Assembly: GCF_015645445.1 (NCBI RefSeq)
Contig: NZ_JADOGI010000028.1
Coordinates: forward strand, 1 to 64,000
Direction of reading: 5' to 3'
Source: Nonomuraea cypriaca
GTDB lineage: Bacteria > Actinomycetota > Actinomycetes > Streptosporangiales > Streptosporangiaceae
DNA: 64,000 bases
Shown here in pieces: positions 17,451 to 27,478 of the stretch (its first letter is position 1; each line of letters begins with the position of its first letter). The translations under genes and the position numbers were made by a program. The notes below the pieces were generated by a model that did no database searches, had not been told where the DNA came from, and saw nothing but the letters and a program-made list of their open reading frames with translations.

Positions 17451-17579
17451 CCACAGCCCCGGCTCAGCGTGCACTGAGCTGTTTCCGGGTGCGCCCCGCC
17501 GTGCGACTCTTGGGCCATGGACGATCGGCGGGGTGCTCAAGCTCGCCGCCACCATGAGACGGCCCGCCTGAGGCGGAGG

Positions 17580-18773
17580 TCAGGCGGCGGCCTCGGCGGG
17601 CTCGCGCTCCCGCGTGGGGAGCGGGCTGACCGTGGCGCGCTCCGCGCGTGGCAGGAGGCGGGCGGCCAGCGCGATCAGCACGCCCAGGACCACGCCGATC
17701 CCGAGCGCGGTACGCAGCGAGGTGGCGTCCGACAGGAACCCGATCACGACCGGGCCGAGCAGCAGGCCCGCGTACCCCATGGCGCCCGCCTGGGCGATCG
17801 CCGGGCCGGGAGCGTCGGTCGCGGTGCCGGCCAGCGACAAGGTCAGCGGCGAGATCGTCGCCACGCCGAGCCCGACGAAGAACATCGCGAACACGGCCAC
17901 CATCGCCGCCGGCGCCACCAGCACGACCGCGAAGAACCCGGCCGTCGCCACCCCGGAGACGGTCAGCATGCCGCGCACCCCGAACCTGACCCGCAGCCGG
18001 TCGCCGATGAGCCTGGCGACCAGCATGCCGGTCTCGAACACCGGGTACCCGAGCGCAGCCAGCGCCTCGGGGGCGCCGAGTTCGTCACGCATGTACAGGC
18101 CGTTCCAGTCGGCGACCGTGCCCTCGACCATGAACGCGAAGAACATGATCGTGCCCAGCAGGTAGACGATCGGCGGCATGCGGCGGCGACCCGCCGTGGC
18201 CCGCTCCGCCGTCGCGGCCTCCGGCAGGTACGTGCGGCCGAGCAGCACCATGACCGGCAGCGACAGCACGCCGACCAGCGCCACGTTGGCGGTGAACGAC
18301 AGGCCCGCGGCGATCGACAGGCTGCCGAGGACGCCGGCTGAGATGGCGCCCACGCACCAGCCGGCGTGCATGCCGTTCATGAGCGGACGGCCGTACGCCT
18401 GCTCGACCGTGGAACCCTGGGCGTTCATCGCGACGTCGACCGTGCCGAACGCCATGCCGAAGAACACCACGGCCGCGAGGAGCGACGGGAGGTCAGGGGC
18501 GAACGCCACGGCGATCAGTCCGAGCGCGGTGAGCGGGCCGCCGACCCGCAGGACCGCCCGGCTGCCCGCGCCGGCCATGACCCGCCGCATGGACTGCATG
18601 GTCACCAGCGCGCCCAGCCCCCATGCCAGCAGGACGGCGCCGACCGTGGACTCGGACAGGGCGAGCTTGTCGGTCAGGGCCGGGATGCGCACGGTCATCG
18701 TGCCCACCATCAGGCCGGCGAGGACGAAGGTGAGGACCGCCCCGTAGCGGGCGTTCCTCAGGTCGGGGGTCAT
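17580..18773 (-). CDS. MFS transporter
   Basis: A 397-residue major facilitator with 12 predicted membrane helices and a short central loop (EAATAERATAGRRRMPP). It resembles FucP/NarK-like or YbjJ-type MFS members (MAFGTVDVAMNAQGSTVEQA in helix 4-5 is characteristic of the YbjJ group). Substrate is not deducible. It reads toward the sulfotransferase (convergent). The 199 nt upstream contain the TetR gene's terminator hairpin. Its position directly downstream of the TetR gene on the same strand could mean regulation by it, though the hairpin argues for separate transcription. Confidence 0.88.
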   Translation of the reverse strand: MTPDLRNARYGAVLTFVLAGLMVGTMTVRIPALTDKLALSESTVGAVLLAWGLGALVTMQSMRRVMAGAGSRAVLRVGGPLTALGLIAVAFAPDLPSLLAAVVFFGMAFGTVDVAMNAQGSTVEQAYGRPLMNGMHAGWCVGAISAGVLGSLSIAAGLSFTANVALVGVLSLPVMVLLGRTYLPEAATAERATAGRRRMPPIVYLLGTIMFFAFMVEGTVADWNGLYMRDELGAPEALAALGYPVFETGMLVARLIGDRLRVRFGVRGMLTVSGVATAGFFAVVLVAPAAMVAVFAMFFVGLGVATISPLTLSLAGTATDAPGPAIAQAGAMGYAGLLLGPVVIGFLSDATSLRTALGIGVVLGVLIALAARLLPRAERATVSPLPTREREPAEAAA

Positions 18774-18914
18774 ACGGCTGCTCCTCGTACGAGTTCATCA
18801 ATGGGTTTCTGGCGCGTCAGCACCCCCGGGCCGTGGAGACGGGCAGGGGGTGACCAGGGAGGGGACGCAGGGAAGGTCCGAGCGGGCTTCAGCCGGGCTC
18901 TCAAGACGTGGGAC

Positions 18915-18942
18915 CGGCCCGGACCGATCACGGTCCGGGCCG
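18915..18942 (-). terminator. hairpin after the TetR gene
   Basis: A perfect 12-bp stem (CGGCCCGGACCG / CGGTCCGGGCCG) with a 4-nt loop begins 31 nt past the TetR stop on the minus strand. There is no T-tract. Confidence 0.65.
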
Positions 18943-18972
18943 CGGTGCTGGTGAGGGTGGGTGAAGGGTGGG

Positions 18973-19482
18973 TCAGGTGGGTTTGAGCAGGGCTCTGAGG
19001 CGGGTCTCCAGGGCCTGGAGATCGTCCTCCGTGTTCAGCTCCGGGTCGTGGCTGGCCACGTCCCAGAGCCCTTCACACGCGAGCCGGACGATCTGGGCCC
19101 CCACCGGATCCGGCTCCTCGCTCAACCCCTCCCGATGCCATCGGGCCATGGCCTCGCGCAGCGGCGCGAGCAGGAACAGGTTGCCCGACGCCCCGGTGAC
19201 GACCGCCCACCGTCGCAACCTCCCCGAACGGACGGCCGCCATCGTGGCGCCCACGTAACGCTCGGTATAGGTCGCGCCGGGCTGGGCCGCCACGAGCTCG
19301 TCGAAATCTTCGATCAACCGCTCCACCATGCCCTTGATCAGGGCTTCTTTGGAGCCGTAGTGATAGAGAAGACCGCCTTTGCTCACGCCCGCGCGGTCCG
19401 CCACGGCGGCCAGGGTGAGCGCGGTGGAACCCTGGTCGCAGAGGAGCTCCTCCGCCGCGTCCAAGAGTCCGTCCCTTCTCAT
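18973..19482 (-). CDS. TetR-family transcriptional regulator
   Basis: A 169-residue TetR/AcrR repressor. The N-terminal helix-turn-helix is clear: [20 protein letters not shown] at about residues 23-42, followed by [11 protein letters not shown]. The C-terminal ligand domain contains a [20 protein letters not shown] segment typical of the TetR_C subgroup with [10 protein letters not shown]. It is divergent from the cysteine desulfurase, and a perfect 26-bp palindrome lies 6 nt upstream of its start. Autorepression plus control of the divergent gene is the natural inference. The ATG is the only sensible start. Confidence 0.93.
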   Translation of the reverse strand: MRRDGLLDAAEELLCDQGSTALTLAAVADRAGVSKGGLLYHYGSKEALIKGMVERLIEDFDELVAAQPGATYTERYVGATMAAVRSGRLRRWAVVTGASGNLFLLAPLREAMARWHREGLSEEPDPVGAQIVRLACEGLWDVASHDPELNTEDDLQALETRLRALLKPT

Positions 19483-19488
19483 ACGGCC

Positions 19489-19514
19489 AACTGTACCGTC
19501 CGGACGGTACAGTT
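19489..19514. promoter_or_regulatory. perfect 26-bp palindromic operator
   Basis: The arm AACTGTACCGTCC at 19489-19501 is followed directly by its exact reverse complement at 19502-19514. It sits 6 nt from the TetR start and 22 nt from the cysteine desulfurase start, where it would block both promoters. Core ACCGTCCGGACGGT-type half sites are common for TetR regulators. Confidence 0.85.
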
Positions 19515-19536
19515 TCAAACGAGATACTCTGAGCGG

Positions 19537-20778
19537 GTGAGCAGACCGTCGGCCTATCTTGATCATGCGGCTACCACCCCGATGTTGCCCGAGGCGATCG
19601 AGGCCATGACGGAGCAACTGAAACGGGTCGGAAATGCTTCCTCGCTGCACGCGGCGGGGCGGCAGGTGCGCAGGGTGGTCGAGGAGTCCCGCGAGACGAT
19701 AGCCGACGCGCTCGGCGCCCGGCCCAGCGAGGTCGTGTTCACGTCCGGGGGCACCGAGGCCGACAACCTCGCCATCAAGGGTCTCTACTGGGCGCGCCGG
19801 CCGAGGCGGCGCGTGCTGATCAGCTCCGTCGAGCACCACGCCGCGCTCGACCCGGCCCACTGGCTGGCCGACAGCCAGGGCGCCGAGGTGGAGCTGCTGG
19901 AGGTCGACGAGTACGGCCGGGTCCATCCCGACACGTTGCGCGCCGCCATCGACCGCGACCCAGGCGACGTCGCCATGATCAGTGTCATGTGGGCCAACAA
20001 CGAGGTCGGCACCATCCAGCCCGTGCACGTGCTGGCCGCCATCGCCCACGACCACGGCATCCCGTTCCACACCGATGCCGTGCAGGCGGTGGGGCAGCTG
20101 CCGGTGTCGTTCGCCGGCTCGGGGGCCGACGCCCTCACGCTGACCGGGCACAAGGTGGGGGGCCCGATGGGGGTCGGCGCGTTGCTGCTGGCCAGAGGGC
20201 TGACGCCGGTCTCCGTGCAACACGGCGGCGGCCAGGAGCGCGACGTGCGCTCGGGCACGCTCGACGCGCCCGCCATCGCCGGTCTCGCCGCCGCGGTCAG
20301 CACCGCGGTGAAGGAGCAGGAGGCGCTGGGCCGCCGTCTGACCGCGCTGCGCGACGACCTGATCCATCGCGTCCGCCAAGCCATCCCCGACGTGGTGCTG
20401 AACGGCGATCCCGACCTGCGGGGGGCAAGCCCCTCGCCCCAAGACCAGCTGGAAGGCCCTGGCCTGCCGGGGCCCGGTTTCCCGGCTGCGCGGGGGCGGC
20501 TGCCCGGCAACGCTCATTTCTCGTTCCCAGGGTGTGAGGGCGATGCGCTGCTCATGCTGCTCGACGCCAAGGGTGTGGAGTGCTCGACCGGTTCCGCGTG
20601 CTCGGCGGGGGTGGCGCAGCCGTCCCACGTGCTGCTCGCCATGGGGGCGGACGCGGCGGCGGCTCGTGGGTCGCTCAGGTTCACGCTGGGCCACACCTCG
20701 ACGCAGGAGGACGTCGACCGCCTCATCGAGGTGCTGCCCGCCGCCGTCGAACGCGCCCGCCGAGCCGGCCTGAGCTGA
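19537..20778 (+). CDS. cysteine desulfurase (NifS/IscS type)
   Basis: A 413-residue PLP enzyme that takes sulfur from cysteine as a persulfide. PLP lysine K206 is in [11 protein letters not shown], the pocket His/Asp are in VEHHAALD and [10 protein letters not shown], and the catalytic cysteine is C355 in [11 protein letters not shown], on the short loop of group I enzymes. Residues 294-320 are a Pro/Gly-rich insertion not expected in the family, just before the conserved [12 protein letters not shown]. With mnmA 1.2 kb downstream it is the likely sulfur donor for tRNA 2-thiouridine. The GTG start fits the conserved [10 protein letters not shown]-terminus. Confidence 0.94.
   Translation: MSRPSAYLDHAATTPMLPEAIEAMTEQLKRVGNASSLHAAGRQVRRVVEESRETIADALGARPSEVVFTSGGTEADNLAIKGLYWARRPRRRVLISSVEHHAALDPAHWLADSQGAEVELLEVDEYGRVHPDTLRAAIDRDPGDVAMISVMWANNEVGTIQPVHVLAAIAHDHGIPFHTDAVQAVGQLPVSFAGSGADALTLTGHKVGGPMGVGALLLARGLTPVSVQHGGGQERDVRSGTLDAPAIAGLAAAVSTAVKEQEALGRRLTALRDDLIHRVRQAIPDVVLNGDPDLRGASPSPQDQLEGPGLPGPGFPAARGRLPGNAHFSFPGCEGDALLMLLDAKGVECSTGSACSAGVAQPSHVLLAMGADAAAARGSLRFTLGHTSTQEDVDRLIEVLPAAVERARRAGLS
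20416..20496 (+). other. in-frame 81-nt insertion in the cysteine desulfurase gene
   Basis: This segment encodes [20 protein letters not shown] and seven more residues, between the family's conserved NGDP and RLPGN. It is rich in short G/C inverted blocks (GGGGGGCAAGCCCC near its start) and keeps the frame. It was probably acquired as a small repeat insertion in a surface loop. Confidence 0.55.
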
Positions 20779-20842
20779 CTCGCCAGGCGCGCTCCCAGCC
20801 GACGGCCCCAGCCGGTCCGGCGGGGGCCGCGACGGCGGATGA

Positions 20843-21898
20843 TCAGCTGACGAAGGGGGACACGGCGGTCCAGGCCGGGTCGGCGGCCACGTCGACCCGG
20901 GCGCGGCCTTCCCGCCAGCCCGCGACCAGCTCCTTGGCCGGGGTCGCGGCGTCACCGGCGGAGTCGGCGTAGACGTGGATGATCCGATGCCCCTCGGCGG
21001 TCAGATGCACCGCGAGCATCGCCTGGTCGCCCAGCTCCACCAGGCAGGCGGTCAGCCGCTCCTCGAAGTCACTCAACGCCGCTGTCGAGTCGCCGGTGGG
21101 CAGACCCTTGTCGTCGCGGTGGGCGTACGGGAGCGTGATGGCGATGTGCTGATCGAGCAGCGGATGGTCGACCGGGCGCAGCGGGTGGCGGGCCGCGGCG
21201 GCGAGCGGCGCGCCACCCGCGGTCTGACCTTCGAGCAGCACCCACTGCTCCTCCTCGAACCCGGAGGCCAGGTCGGCGACCACGGCGGGCAGGTGCACGG
21301 CGGCCACGGAGTCGATCGGCGGGAACGTGGCGGCCGTGATCTCGCCCACCCACCGCGCCACGTCGTCCTCGCCGAGCAGCCAGTCGAGGGCCAGCAGCGC
21401 GGTCTCCATCCTGGTCTCCTCGTCGAGCTCCCCGAAGATCGGATGGTACGCGGCCACGTCCACGCGCGACTGGTTCCTCGGGACGCGCAGCCCCAGCGCC
21501 AGCTTGTCCAGCGCGAAGTCGAACCCGCCCACGTCGATGGTGAGGTCCGTCGCCTGCGGGTTGGCCTGCCGCGACGGGTGGAACTCCCACAGCAGGTCGG
21601 CCGGCGGCGCCGCCTTGGCCCAGCGATGCGCGAGCGGGCGCAGCTCGGCGTCGCCCGCCGAGGTCACCACCAGGGCGTGCGCGGCGTTCCTGCCGGGCGC
21701 CAGCTCCCAGACCAGGCTGGGATGGAGCGCGGCGACGGCGGGGGCCAGCCACTCCTCCAGCCCGCCGGTCTCGCCCGCCGCCACCAGTGAGTCGAGCCGC
21801 GGCCTGGTCTCCTGCCACCACGCCCAGAAGCGCGCGATCTCCTCGTCCCGCCGCCTGCCGGTCTCTTCCTCGGCGTTCTTGCGCCCGAACAGTCGCAT
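20843..21898 (-). CDS. DUF695-like hypothetical protein
   Basis: A 351-residue cytoplasmic protein without membrane segments. The C-terminal part (FEERLTACLVELGDQAMLAV followed by HRIIHVYAD) resembles DUF695 proteins. The N-terminal half (WAWWQETRPRLDSLVAAGET) begins with a helix also found in that group. Function unknown. The ATG at 21898 has GGAAGG 8 nt upstream and is preferred over an upstream in-frame start. It lies antisense between the cysteine desulfurase and mnmA, breaking what is a direct pair in many relatives. It is only 67 nt from the divergent mnmA start. Confidence 0.75.
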   Translation of the reverse strand: MRLFGRKNAEEETGRRRDEEIARFWAWWQETRPRLDSLVAAGETGGLEEWLAPAVAALHPSLVWELAPGRNAAHALVVTSAGDAELRPLAHRWAKAAPPADLLWEFHPSRQANPQATDLTIDVGGFDFALDKLALGLRVPRNQSRVDVAAYHPIFGELDEETRMETALLALDWLLGEDDVARWVGEITAATFPPIDSVAAVHLPAVVADLASGFEEEQWVLLEGQTAGGAPLAAAARHPLRPVDHPLLDQHIAITLPYAHRDDKGLPTGDSTAALSDFEERLTACLVELGDQAMLAVHLTAEGHRIIHVYADSAGDAATPAKELVAGWREGRARVDVAADPAWTAVSPFVS

Positions 21899-21965
21899 GC
21901 CGTGAATCCTTCCAGACTCCTCGCCGCTCAGCACACTCCCCGCCGGACAGTACGCTGGAAACACC

Positions 21966-23024
21966 ATGGGACTGCGTGTGCTTGCCGCCATGTCGGGCGG
22001 CGTCGACTCTGCCGTGGCCGCCGCTCGGATCGCCGAGGCCGGTCACGACGTCACTGGTGTCCATCTCGCCCTGTCCGCCAACCCCCAATCCCACCGCACG
22101 GGCGCGCGGGGGTGCTGCACGATCGAGGACTCACGCGACGCGCGGCGGGCCGCGGACGTGATCGGCATCCCGTTCTACATCTGGGACATGGCCGAGCGTT
22201 TCCAGCGCGACGTGATCGAGGACTTCGTCGCCGAATACGCCGCGGGCCGCACGCCCAACCCGTGCCTGCGGTGCAACGAGAAGATCAAGTTCTCGGCGGT
22301 GCTCGACCGGGCGCTGGCCCTGGGCTTCGACGCGGTGGCCACGGGTCACCACGCGAGGCTCGTGGACGGCGTCCTGTCCAGGAGCGCCGACCAGGGCAAG
22401 GACCAGTCCTACGTGCTGGGCGTGCTCACCCGTGAGCAGCTCGGCCACGCGATCTTCCCGCTGGGTGACTCCACCAAGGCCGAGGTGCGCGAGGAGGCCG
22501 CCAGGCGCGGCCTGACCGTGGCCGACAAGCCCGACAGCCACGACATCTGCTTCATCGCCGACGGCGACACGCGTGGCTTCCTGGCCGGGCGCCTCGGCGC
22601 GGCCGAAGGTCCCATCGTCGACCAGAGCGGTGCCGTGGTGGGCAGCCACCAGGGGGCCCACGGGTTCACGGTGGGCCAGCGCAAGGGCCTGCACATCGAC
22701 CGGCCCGCCACCGACGGCAGGCCGCGCTACGTGCTGTCGATCGAGCCGGTGTCCAACACGGTGACGGTCGGCCCGCGTTCGGCGCTGCAGGTGACCTCGA
22801 TCACCTGCGGCCGCCCGGTCTGGAACGGGCCGTCCCGCTTCGACGACCTGACCGTGCAGCTACGGGCGCACGGCGAGGTCTACTCCTGCAGCTTCGAGGA
22901 GGAGGGCGGCGGGCTGCGCGTCGACCTCGACCGGCCGGCCACCGGCGTGGCCGCCGGGCAGGCGGCGGTCCTCTACTCGGGGTCCACCGTCATCGGTTCG
23001 GCAACCATCGTCTCCGCCGGCTGA
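21966..23024 (+). CDS. mnmA: tRNA-specific 2-thiouridylase
   Basis: A 352-residue MnmA (TrmU), which adenylates U34 of Lys, Glu and Gln tRNAs and inserts sulfur at position 2. The PP-loop is SGGVDS at 10-15. The catalytic nucleophile is C103 in [12 protein letters not shown] and the persulfide cysteine is C195 in [10 protein letters not shown]. Central and C-terminal beta-barrel domains follow ([26 protein letters not shown]). Length is typical. It shares its upstream region with the divergent DUF695-like gene. Sulfur is expected from the neighbouring desulfurase. Confidence 0.96.
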   Translation: MGLRVLAAMSGGVDSAVAAARIAEAGHDVTGVHLALSANPQSHRTGARGCCTIEDSRDARRAADVIGIPFYIWDMAERFQRDVIEDFVAEYAAGRTPNPCLRCNEKIKFSAVLDRALALGFDAVATGHHARLVDGVLSRSADQGKDQSYVLGVLTREQLGHAIFPLGDSTKAEVREEAARRGLTVADKPDSHDICFIADGDTRGFLAGRLGAAEGPIVDQSGAVVGSHQGAHGFTVGQRKGLHIDRPATDGRPRYVLSIEPVSNTVTVGPRSALQVTSITCGRPVWNGPSRFDDLTVQLRAHGEVYSCSFEEEGGGLRVDLDRPATGVAAGQAAVLYSGSTVIGSATIVSAG

Positions 23025-23041
23025 GCGTCGCCGAGTCCCCG

Positions 23042-23674
23042 CTAGCCGAGCGTCACGGACTCGCCGATCCCGAGCCGGCGCATCTCGGCGTGCTGCTTGT
23101 CGGACTCCATCTTCAGCCAGTTGTCCACCAGGCTGAGCCCGAGGTCGTTGAGCAGGCCGTCATGGGTGGAGAACGCCTTGCGCGGCCGTACCGTACGCAG
23201 ATATTCGACCATTTCCATGAGCTTCATCCACGGCGCGTTCGTCGGGACCAGCAGGGTCGGCACCGTCACGTCCGGGACGGTGAGCGCGTCGCCGGGGTAG
23301 AAGACCTCGTCCTCCACGAGAAAGCCGACGTTCTGGACGACGGGTGTGTCGGGGTGGTTCTTGGCGTGCCACTCCCCGAACACCTTCACCCCGAACCCGG
23401 CCGTGTCGAACGCGTCGCCGTGCCGCACCACCTGGACCTTGGCCGGCACACCGGTCAGCTCGGCGGCGACGCCCTCGCAGGTCCAGACCTCGAGGTCCGG
23501 CGAGGCGGCGGTGAGCCTGCCGACGTCCACGTGGTCGGCGTGCTGGTGGGTGATGAGCACCGCGTCCGCGCCGTCGAGGATCGGCCCCTCGGTGAACGTC
23601 CCCGGGTCGATGACCAGGACCTTGCCGTCCTTCTCCAAGCGTACGCACGCGTGGCCGTATTTCGTGAGCTTCAT
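23042..23674 (-). CDS. UlaG-like metallo-beta-lactamase fold hydrolase
   Basis: A 210-residue metallohydrolase. The metal motif HxHxDH is at residues 43-48 (THQHADHVD), with further ligands probably in GDALTV (Asp) and STHDG (His near 173). The N-terminus MKLTKYGHACVRLE is typical of the UlaG/YtnP-like branch of unknown substrate. It is convergent with mnmA, 17 nt apart, and divergent from the methionine synthase-like gene, only 23 nt apart, so their promoters must overlap coding sequence or each other. Confidence 0.88.
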   Translation of the reverse strand: MKLTKYGHACVRLEKDGKVLVIDPGTFTEGPILDGADAVLITHQHADHVDVGRLTAASPDLEVWTCEGVAAELTGVPAKVQVVRHGDAFDTAGFGVKVFGEWHAKNHPDTPVVQNVGFLVEDEVFYPGDALTVPDVTVPTLLVPTNAPWMKLMEMVEYLRTVRPRKAFSTHDGLLNDLGLSLVDNWLKMESDKQHAEMRRLGIGESVTLG

Positions 23675-23697
23675 TCAGCAGAGCCTACGCTTGTGCC

Positions 23698-24675
23698 ATG
23701 TCAACGTGGGAAGCCACCGGGATCGGCTCGCACCCGGGCGAGGATCATGTCGAAGCCATCAGGGTCGTGTTCGGTGAAGTGCCGGGACTGCCGTACCTTC
23801 CAGAGCTGCCGGCCAGGGGCGTCGGGGCCGACATGACCGGCAGGACCGCCGGGTTGCTCGTCGATCTCTCCGTCGAGGTGCAGCCCTCGGGGTGGCGGCT
23901 GAGCGACCGGCCGGGGCGCGATCACCAGCGGGCGGTCGATCATCTGCGGCGGGACCTCGACGGGCTCGAAGAGGTCGGGCACGACTACGCGGGCCCGCTG
24001 AAGCTGCAGGTGTGCGGGCCGTGGACGCTGGCCGGGGCGATCGAGCTGAAGCACGGGGACAAGATGCTCTCCGACGCGGGGGCCGTACGCGATCTGATCG
24101 CCTCGCTGGCGCAGGGGGTGGCCGATCACTGCGCCGAGGTACGGCGGCGGCTGCCCGGGGTGACCGAGATCGTGTTGCAGCTCGACGAGCCCGGGTTGCC
24201 CGGCGCGCTGGCCGGGACCGTGCCGACGGCCTCCGGGTTCGGACGGCTGGCCGCGGTGGAGGAGTGGCGGGTGGAGGAGTCGATGCGCTCGTTCGACGCG
24301 CCCGTGCTGCACTGTTGCGCGTCCTCGGTGCCCTTCGACGTTCTTCGCCGGGCCGGGGTCCGGGGGATCTCGGTGGACGCCTCCCGGCTGCGGCGGCGGG
24401 ACGAGGACGCGCTGGGTGAGCTCGTCGAGGCGGGGATGGCGCTGTTCCTGGGCGTCGTGCCGGGGAGGGACGCGCGGTTGCCTGACGTGGGGATGGTGGC
24501 CGAACCCGCGGTGGCGCTCTGGCGGCGGCTCGGGTTCGCGCCGGACCGGCTGTCCGGGCAGGTCGTGCTGACGCCCGCCTGCGGGCTCGCCGGGGCGTCG
24601 CCCGGCTACGCGCGGGCCGCGCTGACCGCCTGCCGCAAGGCCGCCCAGGTGCTCAAGGACGATCCCGCGAAATGA
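23698..24675 (+). CDS. MetE-like cobalamin-independent methionine synthase (short form)
   Basis: A 325-residue UROD/MetE-superfamily protein corresponding to the catalytic C-terminal half of MetE. The zinc ligands can be placed: H205 and C207 in VLHCCASS, a Glu/Asp further on, and the last cysteine near 298 in LTPACGLAG. The N-terminus ATGIGSHPG is characteristic of the actinobacterial and archaeal short forms. It lacks the N-terminal MetE half, so the methyl donor may differ from methyltetrahydrofolate triglutamate. Co-occurrence next to mnmA and ligA is usual in this group of organisms. Confidence 0.85.
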   Translation: MSTWEATGIGSHPGEDHVEAIRVVFGEVPGLPYLPELPARGVGADMTGRTAGLLVDLSVEVQPSGWRLSDRPGRDHQRAVDHLRRDLDGLEEVGHDYAGPLKLQVCGPWTLAGAIELKHGDKMLSDAGAVRDLIASLAQGVADHCAEVRRRLPGVTEIVLQLDEPGLPGALAGTVPTASGFGRLAAVEEWRVEESMRSFDAPVLHCCASSVPFDVLRRAGVRGISVDASRLRRRDEDALGELVEAGMALFLGVVPGRDARLPDVGMVAEPAVALWRRLGFAPDRLSGQVVLTPACGLAGASPGYARAALTACRKAAQVLKDDPAK

Positions 24676-24745
24676 CGCTCTTATGCCGTACGACCAGGGA
24701 AGTCGCCCCAGTTGCCGGCCTGTTCTTGTCGGTGCTGGACGGTAG

Positions 24746-26992
<2,247 letters not shown>

Positions 26993-26995
<3 letters not shown>

Positions 26996-27180
26996 CGCTC
27001 GCCCCGACGGTTCCGAGGCTGTCCCCCGGACGCTCCCATGAGTGACATGCGCGCCGAGAGTCCCCTGAGTTGAGGTCGCCCCGAGGGCTCCCGTGGGATG
27101 ACGGTCGCCCCGAAGGTCCCAGGTCGGGGTTCGCTCCGAGGGTCCTGTGGGTTGACGGCGCCCTGGCGGTCCGGGTTGCC
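26993..27180. repeat. degenerate ~28-bp minisatellite starting at the ligA stop codon
   Basis: Units with a spacing of 28 bp begin TGACATGCGCGCCGAGAGTC (27043), TGAGGTCGCCCCGAGGGCTC (27071) and TGACGGTCGCCCCGAAGGTC (27099). Diverged ones start at 26993 (the ligA stop itself), 27127 and 27153. No hairpin terminator with a long stem is obvious here. Confidence 0.75.
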
Positions 27181-27478
27181 GTCCTATGGCGGGGTTGGGG
27201 CTCCGACTGGTGTGGCGGGTCTGGACGCGGGCGGCTGTGGTGGGGCGGGCCGCCGTTCCGCGGCCGGTGGTGATGGCTTACGCCTGGTGGGTGGCTGTTC
27301 GGTGGCTGAGGGGCGCCCTGGAAGGCCGCCTCCGCACGCATGGGTGAGCGGTTTGCTACATACGGTGGTTTTTGGGTATATGTCGGATAGGAGTATTACG
27401 GAACGTACGCGGTTGGTTTCGCGAAGTGGGGTGAAGGTCGTACCCTCCCATAGTGACCTAATGGGGGTTCTGTTACCG
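27181..27478 (+). promoter_or_regulatory. upstream region of the GGDEF-EAL gene with a candidate promoter
   Basis: GC-rich to about 27340, then markedly AT-richer. TTGCTA at 27353-27358 and TATATG at 27377-27382, spaced 18 nt, form a plausible housekeeping promoter. It would give a leader of about 90 nt. Nothing else was recognised. Confidence 0.35.

Noticed and set aside
18973..20955. Long leftward open frame of 660 codons
   Set aside because: Only its last 169 codons are the TetR gene. The rest is antisense to the cysteine desulfurase and is an open shadow frame of GC-rich DNA.
21966..23024. Fusion or duplication linking MnmA with the PP-loop protein at 3.5 kb
   Set aside because: They share only the PP-loop motif. 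Cysteine placement and all other regions differ.
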